The translations under genes and the position numbers were made by a program. 10,044 bases of DNA, from NCBI GenBank assembly GCA_018399455.1, contig JAGYOT010000031.1:1-10044 (forward strand). Direction: 5' to 3'. Source of the DNA: Desulfobacterales bacterium (lineage in GTDB: Bacteria; Desulfobacterota; Desulfobacteria; Desulfobacterales; Desulfosalsimonadaceae). Each line of letters begins with the position of its first letter. The first letter of the stretch is position 1. Below, in pieces: positions 1-7,069 of this stretch. Below the pieces are notes generated by a model. The model searched no databases. It was given only the letters and a program-made list of their open reading frames with translations, and had not been told where the DNA came from.

Positions 1-1511
1 CTCATGTCATACAGCCCGAGCTTATTGGGCTGTTTCAAACCCACGGGCTGGGTGGTCATGCTGCTGTTTGCGGAGTACCAGGCCAGTTTCTCCAGGTCTT
101 TGCCGCCGGAGAACGGTTCTGCTTTCCCACAGCTTCGGGCGGCGTATTCCCATTCCGCCTCGGTGGGGAGCCGAAAATGATACCGCCCCTTGTTCAATGC
201 GCTAAGTTTTTGGATGAATTCCCTGGCATCATACCAGGAGATCTGTTCAACGGGATGATCCCCCGAAAGTTTAAACCTTGAAGGGTTGCTGCTTTTGACC
301 ATTTTCCAGAGCGCGGTGGACATCACTTGTTTCCAGCGGGCCTGGGTTACAAGGTATCTCGCCATCCAGAAGCCATCGATATAGACCTCGTGAACCGGAA
401 ATTCATTTCGGCTTCCCTCCCCGTCCCAGTTGCCGCATCCCATGCGAAAGGTTCCCGAGGGAACCCAAGCAAAATCCATACCGGTTGCAGGCTCCACCCA
501 TATGTCCCCTGCTTTATGGATATCGGACCGGGCAGATGTTTGAGATTTGCCTGAGCTGCTTCGCGGAACAGAAGGTTGCGGCCGACGTCGGAGCTCTTCA
601 AGGGCCGAGTGCTCAACTTTCGAGAACATCGGGGTTTGAGCGATTAGAAGATTCTGTTCGTTCAGCCGTTTGGTGATGATTTCAAAGTTTGCCGGTCTGT
701 CCTCCGGTGCAAAATTCAAGCACTGCTGAATCAGCTCCCGCGCCTTTTCCGGGATATCGGTTCTCGGGAACTCAAGCCCGTCTGTTTTGATCCGGCGGAT
801 GCGGTCGTTGAAATTTTCTTTTTCATAGGGCAGAGCGCCGAACCATATAAAATAGCAGACAAAGCCGTAAGAAAAAACAAGACTGGCAATACCGGCATTT
901 TCGTTTTGCAGAAGAATTTCCGGGGCCGACCAGTTAGGCGTAAACTGGGCATTGGCCGAGGCGGATACACTGCTTAACCGCTGTAAGCCCCCCAGGTCTC
1001 CAATCAGGAGTTTTCCGTTTCGGTCCAATAATAGATTCGAAGGCTTGAGATCCTTTACGATAAACGATTCCGTGGTGTTCTGGCAGAGGCGCTTTAATAC
1101 CGTCGCCAGTTCCATCATAAGCCGCAGGCAGGATCTGGGCGGCAGGGGAAAATCGTCGAGTACCCAGTTGAGGAGGTTGTAGGGGTAGTACTCCATCAGC
1201 AGGATCAGGTAGGCCTTGGCCTCCTGTTTGGATACCCGTTTGTCAACCAGATGAAAGTCGTAGATTTCCATAACGCCTTCGCCTTTGATCTTACCATAAT
1301 AGGACTGCACGGCATGGAAATCGTGAGATATCTTTGAATCAAGGTCTTTCGGTGTTTTATAGGAGATGGAACGCTCTACCATGATGGGGACAACCTTGAC
1401 CGCCCGTTCCTTTAAATTATCACGGACATGGTAGACAATGCCGTTTACCCCTTCCCCGATCTTGCTGATGATTTCATAAGTCGGGAGACATTTTTTTATA
1501 ATATCTTCCAT
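1..1511 (-). CDS. Ser/Thr protein kinase fused to FGE-sulfatase domain (3' end outside window)
   Basis: The 503 codons in the window form one uninterrupted frame. Residues about 10-275 are a Hanks-type kinase domain: a glycine loop GEGVNG at 19-24, the beta-3 lysine in AVKVV (K39), a catalytic loop VKDLKPSN with D154 and N159, a metal-binding DLG at 172-174, and an SAPE segment near 195-198. The usual HRD is VKD and DFG is DLG, but the catalytic aspartates, lysine and asparagine are all present, so activity is likely. No clear alpha-C glutamate was found; D64 may take its place. A Ser/Pro/Arg-rich linker (about 300-333) leads to an FGE-sulfatase (SUMF1-like) domain, seen in GTFRMG, FPVHEVYIDGFWMARYLVT and RLPTEAEWEYAAR (about 448-460). 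Its last part, which would carry any catalytic cysteines, is beyond base 1. No membrane segment is visible, so the protein is probably cytoplasmic. The ATG at 1511 has only a weak ribosome site (GGGGAA). The PP2C gene lies 49 bases upstream, giving a kinase/phosphatase pair. Confidence 0.9.
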   Translation of the reverse strand, partial: MEDIIKKCLPTYEIISKIGEGVNGIVYHVRDNLKERAVKVVPIMVERSISYKTPKDLDSKISHDFHAVQSYYGKIKGEGVMEIYDFHLVDKRVSKQEAKAYLILLMEYYPYNLLNWVLDDFPLPPRSCLRLMMELATVLKRLCQNTTESFIVKDLKPSNLLLDRNGKLLIGDLGGLQRLSSVSASANAQFTPNWSAPEILLQNENAGIASLVFSYGFVCYFIWFGALPYEKENFNDRIRRIKTDGLEFPRTDIPEKARELIQQCLNFAPEDRPANFEIITKRLNEQNLLIAQTPMFSKVEHSALEELRRRPQPSVPRSSSGKSQTSARSDIHKAGDIWVEPATGMDFAWVPSGTFRMGCGNWDGEGSRNEFPVHEVYIDGFWMARYLVTQARWKQVMSTALWKMVKSSNPSRFKLSGDHPVEQISWYDAREFIQKLSALNKGRYHFRLPTEAEWEYAARSCGKAEPFSGGKDLEKLAWYSANSSMTTQPVGLKQPNKLGLYDM

Positions 1512-1560
1512 TCAGCCTGTATTCCCCGATCCACCGATCCGAAAAGAAGGTTGTTTGGCG

Positions 1561-2310
1561 TTAATCAATCTCTACAACTGTAAAACTGGTGTTATCAATG
1601 AGCCCTTTTTCCATAACGGCCGATAAGAGCGCGTGGCCGTTTTTCGCCGGTTCAGGCGTCAACCACCGGTGGATTTCCTCTTCCGTCAACTGGTCACTTA
1701 AACCGTCGCTGCAAAGGAGAAATGCCGATGGCGGATCAAAGCGCTCGGTGTGGACAAAAACGGAATGATTTGCCCATGAATCAACAAACAGAGGCCCCAC
1801 CCCGAATTCAATCAGGTTCTTATAGGGATGATGCTGGGCTGTCTCCTGCAGAATCAGGTAATTGTCAAGCAGCCCCTGTACCACCGAGTGATCATGGGAG
1901 ATGTAGCGGGCTCTGTCCTTCTCGATTTTGTAAATTCGACTATCCCCGGCATTGAAGGCACATATACGCTGTCGGGAGACGAAAAGGCTGGCCAGCGTCG
2001 TGCCGCAATTTCCAGGCAAATGTTCGCAGGATGATTCCTGAATGCTTTTAATCATTCCGGAAATGGCCTTCGGTTGGAAGCTGTCCGCCTGAAATCGGGA
2101 TCTGAGCTGGCGGCACACGAAAGAACTCGCGACATCTCCAGCTTCATGGCCGCCCAGACCGTCACAGGCGGCTACCAGCAGAGACTGTGCATCAAACTGG
2201 TATTCCTTTTCATATTCATCGGCTTGAATCACTTCGGTCCCCACCAGAAGACAATCTTCCTGTTTGCTGCGAGGGCCTTTTTTCATGGCTGAAAATGTCC
2301 GGATGTTCAT
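1561..2310 (-). CDS. PP2C-family Ser/Thr protein phosphatase
   Basis: The gene encodes 249 residues with the full bacterial PP2C (PPM) motif set: SKQED near residues 15-19, the metal-binding DGLGGH at 50-55, CGTTLAS at 102-108, NAGDSRIYK at 120-128, SDGLSD at 201-206 and a terminal DNTSFTVVEI (D239). All the metal-coordinating aspartates expected of the family are present, so it should be an active Mn2+/Mg2+-dependent Ser/Thr phosphatase. There is no signal peptide or membrane helix, and the length suits a stand-alone catalytic domain. The ATG at 2310 is preferred to the internal ATG eight codons on, because residues NIRTFSA form the expected first beta strand; its ribosome site is weak. The kinase starts 49 bases downstream in the same direction, and the obvious inference is that this enzyme reverses that kinase's phosphorylations, as in other bacterial kinase/PP2C pairs. 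The true substrate cannot be read from the sequence. Confidence 0.93.
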   Translation of the reverse strand: MNIRTFSAMKKGPRSKQEDCLLVGTEVIQADEYEKEYQFDAQSLLVAACDGLGGHEAGDVASSFVCRQLRSRFQADSFQPKAISGMIKSIQESSCEHLPGNCGTTLASLFVSRQRICAFNAGDSRIYKIEKDRARYISHDHSVVQGLLDNYLILQETAQHHPYKNLIEFGVGPLFVDSWANHSVFVHTERFDPPSAFLLCSDGLSDQLTEEEIHRWLTPEPAKNGHALLSAVMEKGLIDNTSFTVVEID

Positions 2311-2452
2311 ACCGGTTGGGTTCCGTTAATTTTTGAATATGGTTTCCATAAAAACCTGTAATTAATTATTCTGGCAGAATTCAGCCAAATGTTCAACCGC
2401 CATTTTGGCACCCGGTTTAATCCCGCCGTTGCGGTTGATAGGTTAGAGGCCG
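2311..2452 (-). promoter_or_regulatory. Intergenic leader of the phosphatase-kinase pair, possible internal promoter
   Basis: This 142-base gap is the only sizeable break in the minus-strand gene run. Its middle is AT-rich and contains the 10-base palindrome TAATTAATTA (2359-2368). On the minus strand a TTGAAC box lies upstream of AATAAT, but the 20-base spacing is poor for a sigma-70 promoter. No rho-independent terminator is evident after the CBS gene. The gap suggests separate or additional control of the phosphatase-kinase pair, but no box here is convincing. Confidence 0.25.
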
Positions 2453-3016
2453 TTAGATTTGGCAGGCCTTGATGGTGTTGGTGACTTCATGGAAAACGTC
2501 GGTCAACCGCAGGATGCCAACAATTTCTTCGTTTTTCATCACCAGCAGGGACTGGCGGCGGCCCAGCACCAGGTGATGGACCGCAACGGCCAATGAATCG
2601 TCAGCCTCAACAAATTCATTTTCTTCCAGGATGTCCATGCAGTCTTTGACACGCAGCTGAGCGGCTTTTTTGCAGATATCGACAAGCGGCCGATCCCACA
2701 GGGAAAATTGATGAATAAGGGAACGCAGAAATTTTCGGCTGAATCTTTTGGGCTCAGTCCGCCCCGTCTCGGCCGCTGCATGGTTGTATTTGGGCTCCAG
2801 GCCTTTAAGGAGATCGATCTGGCTCAGTTTGCCGACTATTTTCCCGGTTGCGTCATAAACCAGCACGGCCCGGTGCAAATAGGTTTTCTGGCATTTCCGG
2901 TACTCCGCCTGCGCTTTTTCAAGGACAAGCACCGCCTCATAAAGGGTGGCGGCTTCATTGATGGTCGCATATTGATCCAGCGGGACCATCAGATCCTTAA
3001 CCAAAATCTCTTTCAT
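2453..3016 (-). CDS. CBS-domain pair protein
   Basis: This is a 187-residue soluble protein made essentially of two CBS domains, which usually form a Bateman module that binds adenine nucleotides or similar ligands. CBS1 runs over about residues 3-75 (ILVKDLMVPLDQYATINEA, then a long charged helix and HRAVLVYDATGKIVGKLSQIDLL). CBS2 runs over about 121-180 (LRVKDCMDILEENEFVEADDSL, then QSLLVMKNEEIVGILRLTDVF). A basic linker (about 75-120) separates them. No catalytic domain is attached, so it probably senses a ligand or regulates a partner. I chose the ATG at 3016 over the in-frame TTG three bases earlier: it shares its A with the TGA of the upstream gene (TGATG overlap), and a strong AAAAGGGGGG site lies four bases upstream. 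The overlap implies translational coupling to the 125-residue protein. The ligand and partner are unknown. Confidence 0.88.
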   Translation of the reverse strand: MKEILVKDLMVPLDQYATINEAATLYEAVLVLEKAQAEYRKCQKTYLHRAVLVYDATGKIVGKLSQIDLLKGLEPKYNHAAAETGRTEPKRFSRKFLRSLIHQFSLWDRPLVDICKKAAQLRVKDCMDILEENEFVEADDSLAVAVHHLVLGRRQSLLVMKNEEIVGILRLTDVFHEVTNTIKACQI

Positions 3017-3393
3017 CAAACCCCCCTTTTTTGTTTGTCCTGGTACTGCTTCAGGATAAATCGCCGGCCAAAGTCCGGATGCGCCAGGTAGGAAAGGCTG
3101 TGGCGGACAAAATCATCGATCATGGACTGAAAAACCGTATCTTTTTTCCGCTCATCGATAAAATGCCGGGTTTTGACGGTTTCAAAGACTGTTTCGGGCC
3201 CGATGACGGATTTAAGCGCTGTTTTTGAAACCGGGTCGCCTGGCTGCGGGATCCATGTCTCATCAAGGTCCATGATGATCCTTACAATCAGCCGGAGGAG
3301 CCAGCGATCGCCGGCAAGCCGTCTGGAGGCGTCATAGAGGTTGAGTCGCAGATCATTGTCAAGGGGAATTTCTCTGATGTGAACTTCTTCCAT
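3016..3393 (-). CDS. Conserved-looking hypothetical protein, 125 residues
   Basis: I do not recognise a family. The protein is soluble and mostly helical in appearance, with no signal peptide, membrane segment or cysteine. It opens with MEEVHIREIPLDND, has a hydrophobic helix LLRLIVRIIMDL near residues 32-43 and a Trp/Pro-rich turn (WIPQPGDP, about 47-54), and ends in a very basic tail (KQYQDKQKRGV). Coding status is well supported: an excellent AAAGGAG ribosome site lies five bases before the ATG, and there are exact junctions on both sides. The upstream nuclease-helicase stop (3404-3406) is only ten bases before this ATG and abuts the ribosome site. The downstream CBS gene overlaps its stop by one base. 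The context suggests co-expression with both neighbours, most tightly with the CBS protein, which may be a physical partner. Confidence 0.8.
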   Translation of the reverse strand: MEEVHIREIPLDNDLRLNLYDASRRLAGDRWLLRLIVRIIMDLDETWIPQPGDPVSKTALKSVIGPETVFETVKTRHFIDERKKDTVFQSMIDDFVRHSLSYLAHPDFGRRFILKQYQDKQKRGV

Positions 3394-3403
3394 GAAAACT
3401 CCT

Positions 3404-6400
3404 TTAGAACAGATTTAACTGTTGTTGCGTTTTGCGTTTGGGTTTCGCCGTCGCGTGCGCCTCGTCCAGGAGACGCTGCCCGATTTCAGCCAAAAACGGC
3501 GATGGCGCGCGGCTTTCATTTCTGCCGTAGATATTACGGTTTTGCGCCCGGGTCAAAAACAGAAGCATCTTTGCCCGAGTCATGGCCACATAAAACAGGC
3601 GCCGCTCTTCGGCTGGGTCATCCGTCTTTCCGGCAATAGCGAGAGGAATCAGACCGGCCTCGCAGCCGGCGACAAAAACTACCGGAAACTCAAGCCCCTT
3701 AGCGGCGTGGAAGGTTAAAAGGGCCACTTTCTGGCTTTTTTTATCGTATATGTCCGGGTCGCTTTGAAGGGCGGCCGATTCGATAAACGCCTGGGCATTA
3801 TCATCAAAGGGCGCCGCCATTGTCAGCACCCGGTTTAAATCCTCCCGTCGGCCGCTGTTGGACTGCCAGACCGCTTCTAATTCCGGCAACCGGCTAATGC
3901 AGGCGAGTTTTTGAGATACGGTCAGGCCCGTTGTATCACGGCAAAGGCCGGAGAGCCGGCCAAGGAAGGATTCCAGACGGGCCCGTGGGGAAGGGGCAAG
4001 CTCGGCGAAGGACAGGCGTTCGGCTTCCGCCATCAGACCGTTTAAGGGCAGGTGCCGGCTTTCGCCCCATTCCATCATAGCCTGAATGTCGCTTTGAGTC
4101 ATATCCGGTGCCAGGGTCTCAAGGCTTTGCTTAAGATCAAAATAGGTGCTGCAGCCCTCAAGGAGCCTCAGGCAGGCCATGGCTTCATAAATTCCCTTTT
4201 GGCGCCACAAACTTTCCTTGGATGCCGTCTGGAAGGGGATGCCGGCCCGGTTAAAGGTGTCAGCAAGGACATCGGCCTGGGCCCGGGTACGAAAAAGCAC
4301 AGCAAAATCGGAAAACGCATAATACGGGTCATGGCGATTGGTTTCATTGCCGCCGAAGTCGTCAAAGGAAAATCCCGTGCCGCCGATCATGGCCTCGATG
4401 GTTTTTCCGATCATAACGGCTTCAGCAGCTTCTGTGGGCGCCTCCAGCAGCGGAAGGGCAGGGGGCCCTTCGATGCCCGAGTGGAGCTGTTCATGGGTTT
4501 CATCCAGGCTATGACCGCAAATCACCTGATGGGCGGCTTCAAGAATGGTCTCGGTTGACCGGTAGTTCTGAAGCAGACGAATCCTTTTGGCCCGGGGAAA
4601 ATCATGGAAAAAGCGGCGGAAGAATGTTACGTCAGAGCCGCGGAAGCCGTATATGGACTGATCAGGATCGCCAATGACACAGATATTACTGTCCGGATGG
4701 GTAAGTGCCCGGATAATCCGATACTGACCATAGTTTAGATCCTGATATTCATCAACAAAAATATAAGGGTAGCGTCTGCGGTAACGGGTACAGATCTCCG
4801 GATCTGATTCCAGCAGGGTCACGGCTTTAAAAATCAGGTCCTCGTAATCCCAGAGTTTTTGCGCCCCCATCATTTCCTGATAGGCCAGATAGCAAGCTCG
4901 TAAAAGCTCCCCGCCCATTTCTCCTGCTATTGCCGAGAGCTTGTCGGAGTCCTCCTCACCGGGGCTCAAAATTTGCTGTTTGGCGGCAATGATGCGGTCA
5001 AATACACTGTTTGCGCTGAGCCGTGGAAAAGATGCCCGGCTTTTAACGCGCGCCACCGATTCCCTCACCAGGCGAGCCCGGTCATCGTCGTCGATAATTA
5101 CAAACTCGTCGCATTGCCCGGTCTCTTTCAGGAAGCTGTGACAGAAGGAATGAAAGGTTGCCGTCATTGGCAGTCCATCCGCCTGCCCGAAAAACCCTGA
5201 GATCCGTTCTCCCATCTCGGCAGCCGCCTTGTTGGTAAAGGTGAGCGCAAGAATCTGATCGGGCCGGACTGTTTGTGTTTTTATCAAATGCGCGATCCGG
5301 CAGGTCAGAGTTCTTGTTTTGCCCGTGCCGGGGCCGGCCACAATCATGAGGGGCCCTTCCCCGTGCCGGACGGCCTCTTCCTGATGGGCATTCAAACCGG
5401 ACAGGAGATCAGCTTGCCGCTTATCTTCCGATGACGTGCCGGATGTGTCGGGCCTATGATTGATTTGTCCCGCCGTGTGTGAAGGGCCTCCCGGCGATGT
5501 CTCAGAAGATTTAAAGAAGAGTCCTTCCTGGCGGGAGGATGCATTTCCGGGGGCAGATTGACGCCCCCGGCCGGCCTGTTTGTCGCTGCCGGCGGGCGTT
5601 TTGAAAAGGTTTTTCTGCCCGATCAGCCGATCCCGTTCTTCTTTGGTAAATACCCGGATTTTGCCGTACTGGCCGTCAAAGCCGGGTGTGATGTAGACCG
5701 CTCCCTCCCGCATGCGCCGGACGGCCTCGGTGAGAAGCGGGATTCCGGCCTGATCCAGGGCATCGATAGACAGGGTGTGCAGTACAGCCAGCTCCGGGCC
5801 GAGCGATTCCCGCACACGTTGACAATAGGCGGCGACTTTTTTGCTTTTTGGCCCGGTTCCCACGATTTCGGCAAGGATCTCCGGCAGCGGGATAATGCTG
5901 TAAAAGGGATGGGTTTTTTCAGGCTTTTCACCTTCTTTTCGGGTGGCCAGATCTTCGACGCGATGCAGAACCCCTAGCGTGAGGGGCTGGCCGCAGACCG
6001 GGCAGATTCCGTTATACCGGATTGCCTGCCCGGGAGGCAGGTTGACGTTGCACTTGCGGTGGCCGTCCTGGTGGTATTTGCCCTCCTGCGGGAAGAATTC
6101 AAGGGTCCCTCCGAATGCTTCGGGGTCCCCGCTTTCAAGGGCTTCTCTAATGGCCGGAAAGCTCAGTTCCGTGTTAAAAATGTTTGCCTCGCGGGCCAGG
6201 TTGGCCGGGGAATGCGCGTCCGAATTGGACACCAGGGTCAGTCCATCGATGTTCCCGACCCGCCAGTTCATCGGCGGATCGGACGAAAGCCCGGTTTCAA
6301 CGGCGAATACGTGGGGGGTTAAATCCTCAAAGCACTCTTCAATGCTGTTAAAGCCAGATTTGGAGCCAAACATGGAGAACCAGGGGGTCCATATATGAGC

Positions 6401-6886
6401 CGGAATCAAATAGCCCGTCTTTGAGGTCTCCAGCAGAATTTCAAGGAGGTCCCGGCTGTCCAGTCCCAGGATGGGGCGCCCGTCTGACCGGATATTGCCG
6501 ATTTGTTCCAGACGACTGCTGAGCCGGGCGGCTTCTTCAAGCTCGGGCAGCATGATCAGGTTGTGGGTTTTTCGGGTTACGCCGTTTTTTTTGTAAATAT
6601 TGCTGATTTCACAGGTCTGCATGAACCGTACCGGAAAGCTTTCCTTGACCCGGATGTTTTTTTCGCATTCCGCCTCCAAATCGGGCCGCAGTTTAAACAG
6701 CCCGGGTTCTGCAGCAACCAGTTGATCCCGGATTTCTTCAAACCAGGCCGGATGGGTAAAATCGCCCGTGCCAAGTACGTGAATGCCTTTTTCCCGGGCG
6801 GCGATGTAGAGGTTTGGGAAATTCAGAGTCTTGGCCGTTGCCCGCGAAAACCTGGAATGGATGTGAAGATCAGCAATAAAATACAT
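3404..6886 (-). CDS. Endonuclease Q (PHP domain) - UvrD/Rep helicase fusion
   Basis: The gene encodes 1160 residues. Residues 1-428 are an EndoQ-type PHP nuclease: DLHIHSRFS (D6, H8, H10), GTGDF (D42), TCEISNIY (E93), KTHNLIML (H108), PAHIWTPWF (H164) and SNSDAH (D223, H225). A zinc-finger-like segment (C279, C295, C298) is followed by the C-terminal HhH-like part ending near YGKIRVF. A polar linker fills about 434-493. Residues 494-1140 are a complete SF1A helicase: LNAHQEEAV, Walker A GPGTGKT (518-524), TFTNKAAAEM, DEYQD (712-716), GDPDQSIYGFRG (739-750), QNYRST, TFHAAKGLEF (1058-1067) and YVAMTRAK (1099-1106). EndoQ enzymes nick 5' of deaminated bases or abasic sites, and UvrD-type helicases unwind 3'-5' from nicks, so nick-and-unwind repair is inferred. 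The C-terminus is QLNLF, a clamp-binding-like motif. ATG 6886 (AGGAC upstream, PHP motif at residue 6) is preferred to an in-frame TTG at 6907. The next gene follows after 10 bases. Confidence 0.92.
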   Translation of the reverse strand: MYFIADLHIHSRFSRATAKTLNFPNLYIAAREKGIHVLGTGDFTHPAWFEEIRDQLVAAEPGLFKLRPDLEAECEKNIRVKESFPVRFMQTCEISNIYKKNGVTRKTHNLIMLPELEEAARLSSRLEQIGNIRSDGRPILGLDSRDLLEILLETSKTGYLIPAHIWTPWFSMFGSKSGFNSIEECFEDLTPHVFAVETGLSSDPPMNWRVGNIDGLTLVSNSDAHSPANLAREANIFNTELSFPAIREALESGDPEAFGGTLEFFPQEGKYHQDGHRKCNVNLPPGQAIRYNGICPVCGQPLTLGVLHRVEDLATRKEGEKPEKTHPFYSIIPLPEILAEIVGTGPKSKKVAAYCQRVRESLGPELAVLHTLSIDALDQAGIPLLTEAVRRMREGAVYITPGFDGQYGKIRVFTKEERDRLIGQKNLFKTPAGSDKQAGRGRQSAPGNASSRQEGLFFKSSETSPGGPSHTAGQINHRPDTSGTSSEDKRQADLLSGLNAHQEEAVRHGEGPLMIVAGPGTGKTRTLTCRIAHLIKTQTVRPDQILALTFTNKAAAEMGERISGFFGQADGLPMTATFHSFCHSFLKETGQCDEFVIIDDDDRARLVRESVARVKSRASFPRLSANSVFDRIIAAKQQILSPGEEDSDKLSAIAGEMGGELLRACYLAYQEMMGAQKLWDYEDLIFKAVTLLESDPEICTRYRRRYPYIFVDEYQDLNYGQYRIIRALTHPDSNICVIGDPDQSIYGFRGSDVTFFRRFFHDFPRAKRIRLLQNYRSTETILEAAHQVICGHSLDETHEQLHSGIEGPPALPLLEAPTEAAEAVMIGKTIEAMIGGTGFSFDDFGGNETNRHDPYYAFSDFAVLFRTRAQADVLADTFNRAGIPFQTASKESLWRQKGIYEAMACLRLLEGCSTYFDLKQSLETLAPDMTQSDIQAMMEWGESRHLPLNGLMAEAERLSFAELAPSPRARLESFLGRLSGLCRDTTGLTVSQKLACISRLPELEAVWQSNSGRREDLNRVLTMAAPFDDNAQAFIESAALQSDPDIYDKKSQKVALLTFHAAKGLEFPVVFVAGCEAGLIPLAIAGKTDDPAEERRLFYVAMTRAKMLLFLTRAQNRNIYGRNESRAPSPFLAEIGQRLLDEAHATAKPKRKTQQQLNLF
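5547..5570 (-). repeat. Perfect GC inverted repeat inside the interdomain linker
   Basis: CCGGGGGC (5547-5554) and GCCCCCGG (5563-5570) are perfect 8-base arms around an 8-base loop, lying within the linker between the endonuclease Q and helicase domains. The mRNA could form an all-GC hairpin here. A role in slowing the ribosome between domains is speculative, and the structure may be incidental. Confidence 0.45.
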
Positions 6887-6923
6887 TTGGATTGTCCTGA
6901 TTTTCAATTAATTTCAACAATCT

Positions 6924-6952
6924 ATCTTGATTCTGAAGCTCATTCATATCAA
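6924..6952 (-). promoter_or_regulatory. Candidate sigma-70 promoter for the EndoQ-helicase gene
   Basis: On the minus strand TTGATA (6947-6952) is separated by 17 bases from CAAGAT (6924-6929), placing a transcription start about 30 bases before the ATG at 6886. The -35 box matches five of six consensus bases but the -10 box only three. Position and AT-richness favour it; sequence quality is weak. Confidence 0.3.
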
Positions 6953-6982
6953 TTTCGGTTCAATTTTTACAGGAAAAAATAC

Positions 6983-7010
6983 TTGCCTGGATGCGGCTTT
7001 AAAGTTTAAG
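6983..7010 (+). promoter_or_regulatory. Candidate promoter for the rdgC pair
   Basis: TTGCCT (6983-6988) and TTTAAG (7005-7010) are spaced by 16 bases, each matching four of six sigma-70 consensus bases. They would give a leader of about 50 bases before the ATG at 7070. The leader contains the short palindrome ATGCTGAGCAT (7031-7041). No LexA-type operator was recognised. Confidence 0.28.
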
Positions 7011-7069
7011 AGAGGGCGATTGCTTCAACTATGCTGAGCATTTTATCTTTTACCCGGGAGGTCAGAATT

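Noticed and set aside
4052..4558. Plus-strand frame of 168 codons within the helicase region
   Set aside because: It overlaps intact helicase motifs on the other strand and shows no family signature.
6887..7069. LexA/SOS operator between the divergent repair genes
   Set aside because: No CTGT-N8-ACAG or GTTC-type operator is present; the only palindrome (ATGCTGAGCAT) is too short and unlike known LexA sites.
7031..7069. Thirteen-codon N-terminal extension of the rdgC gene from an upstream ATG
   Set aside because: The ATG at 7070 has GGGAGG at ideal spacing, while the upstream ATG has none and the extra residues have no RdgC counterpart.
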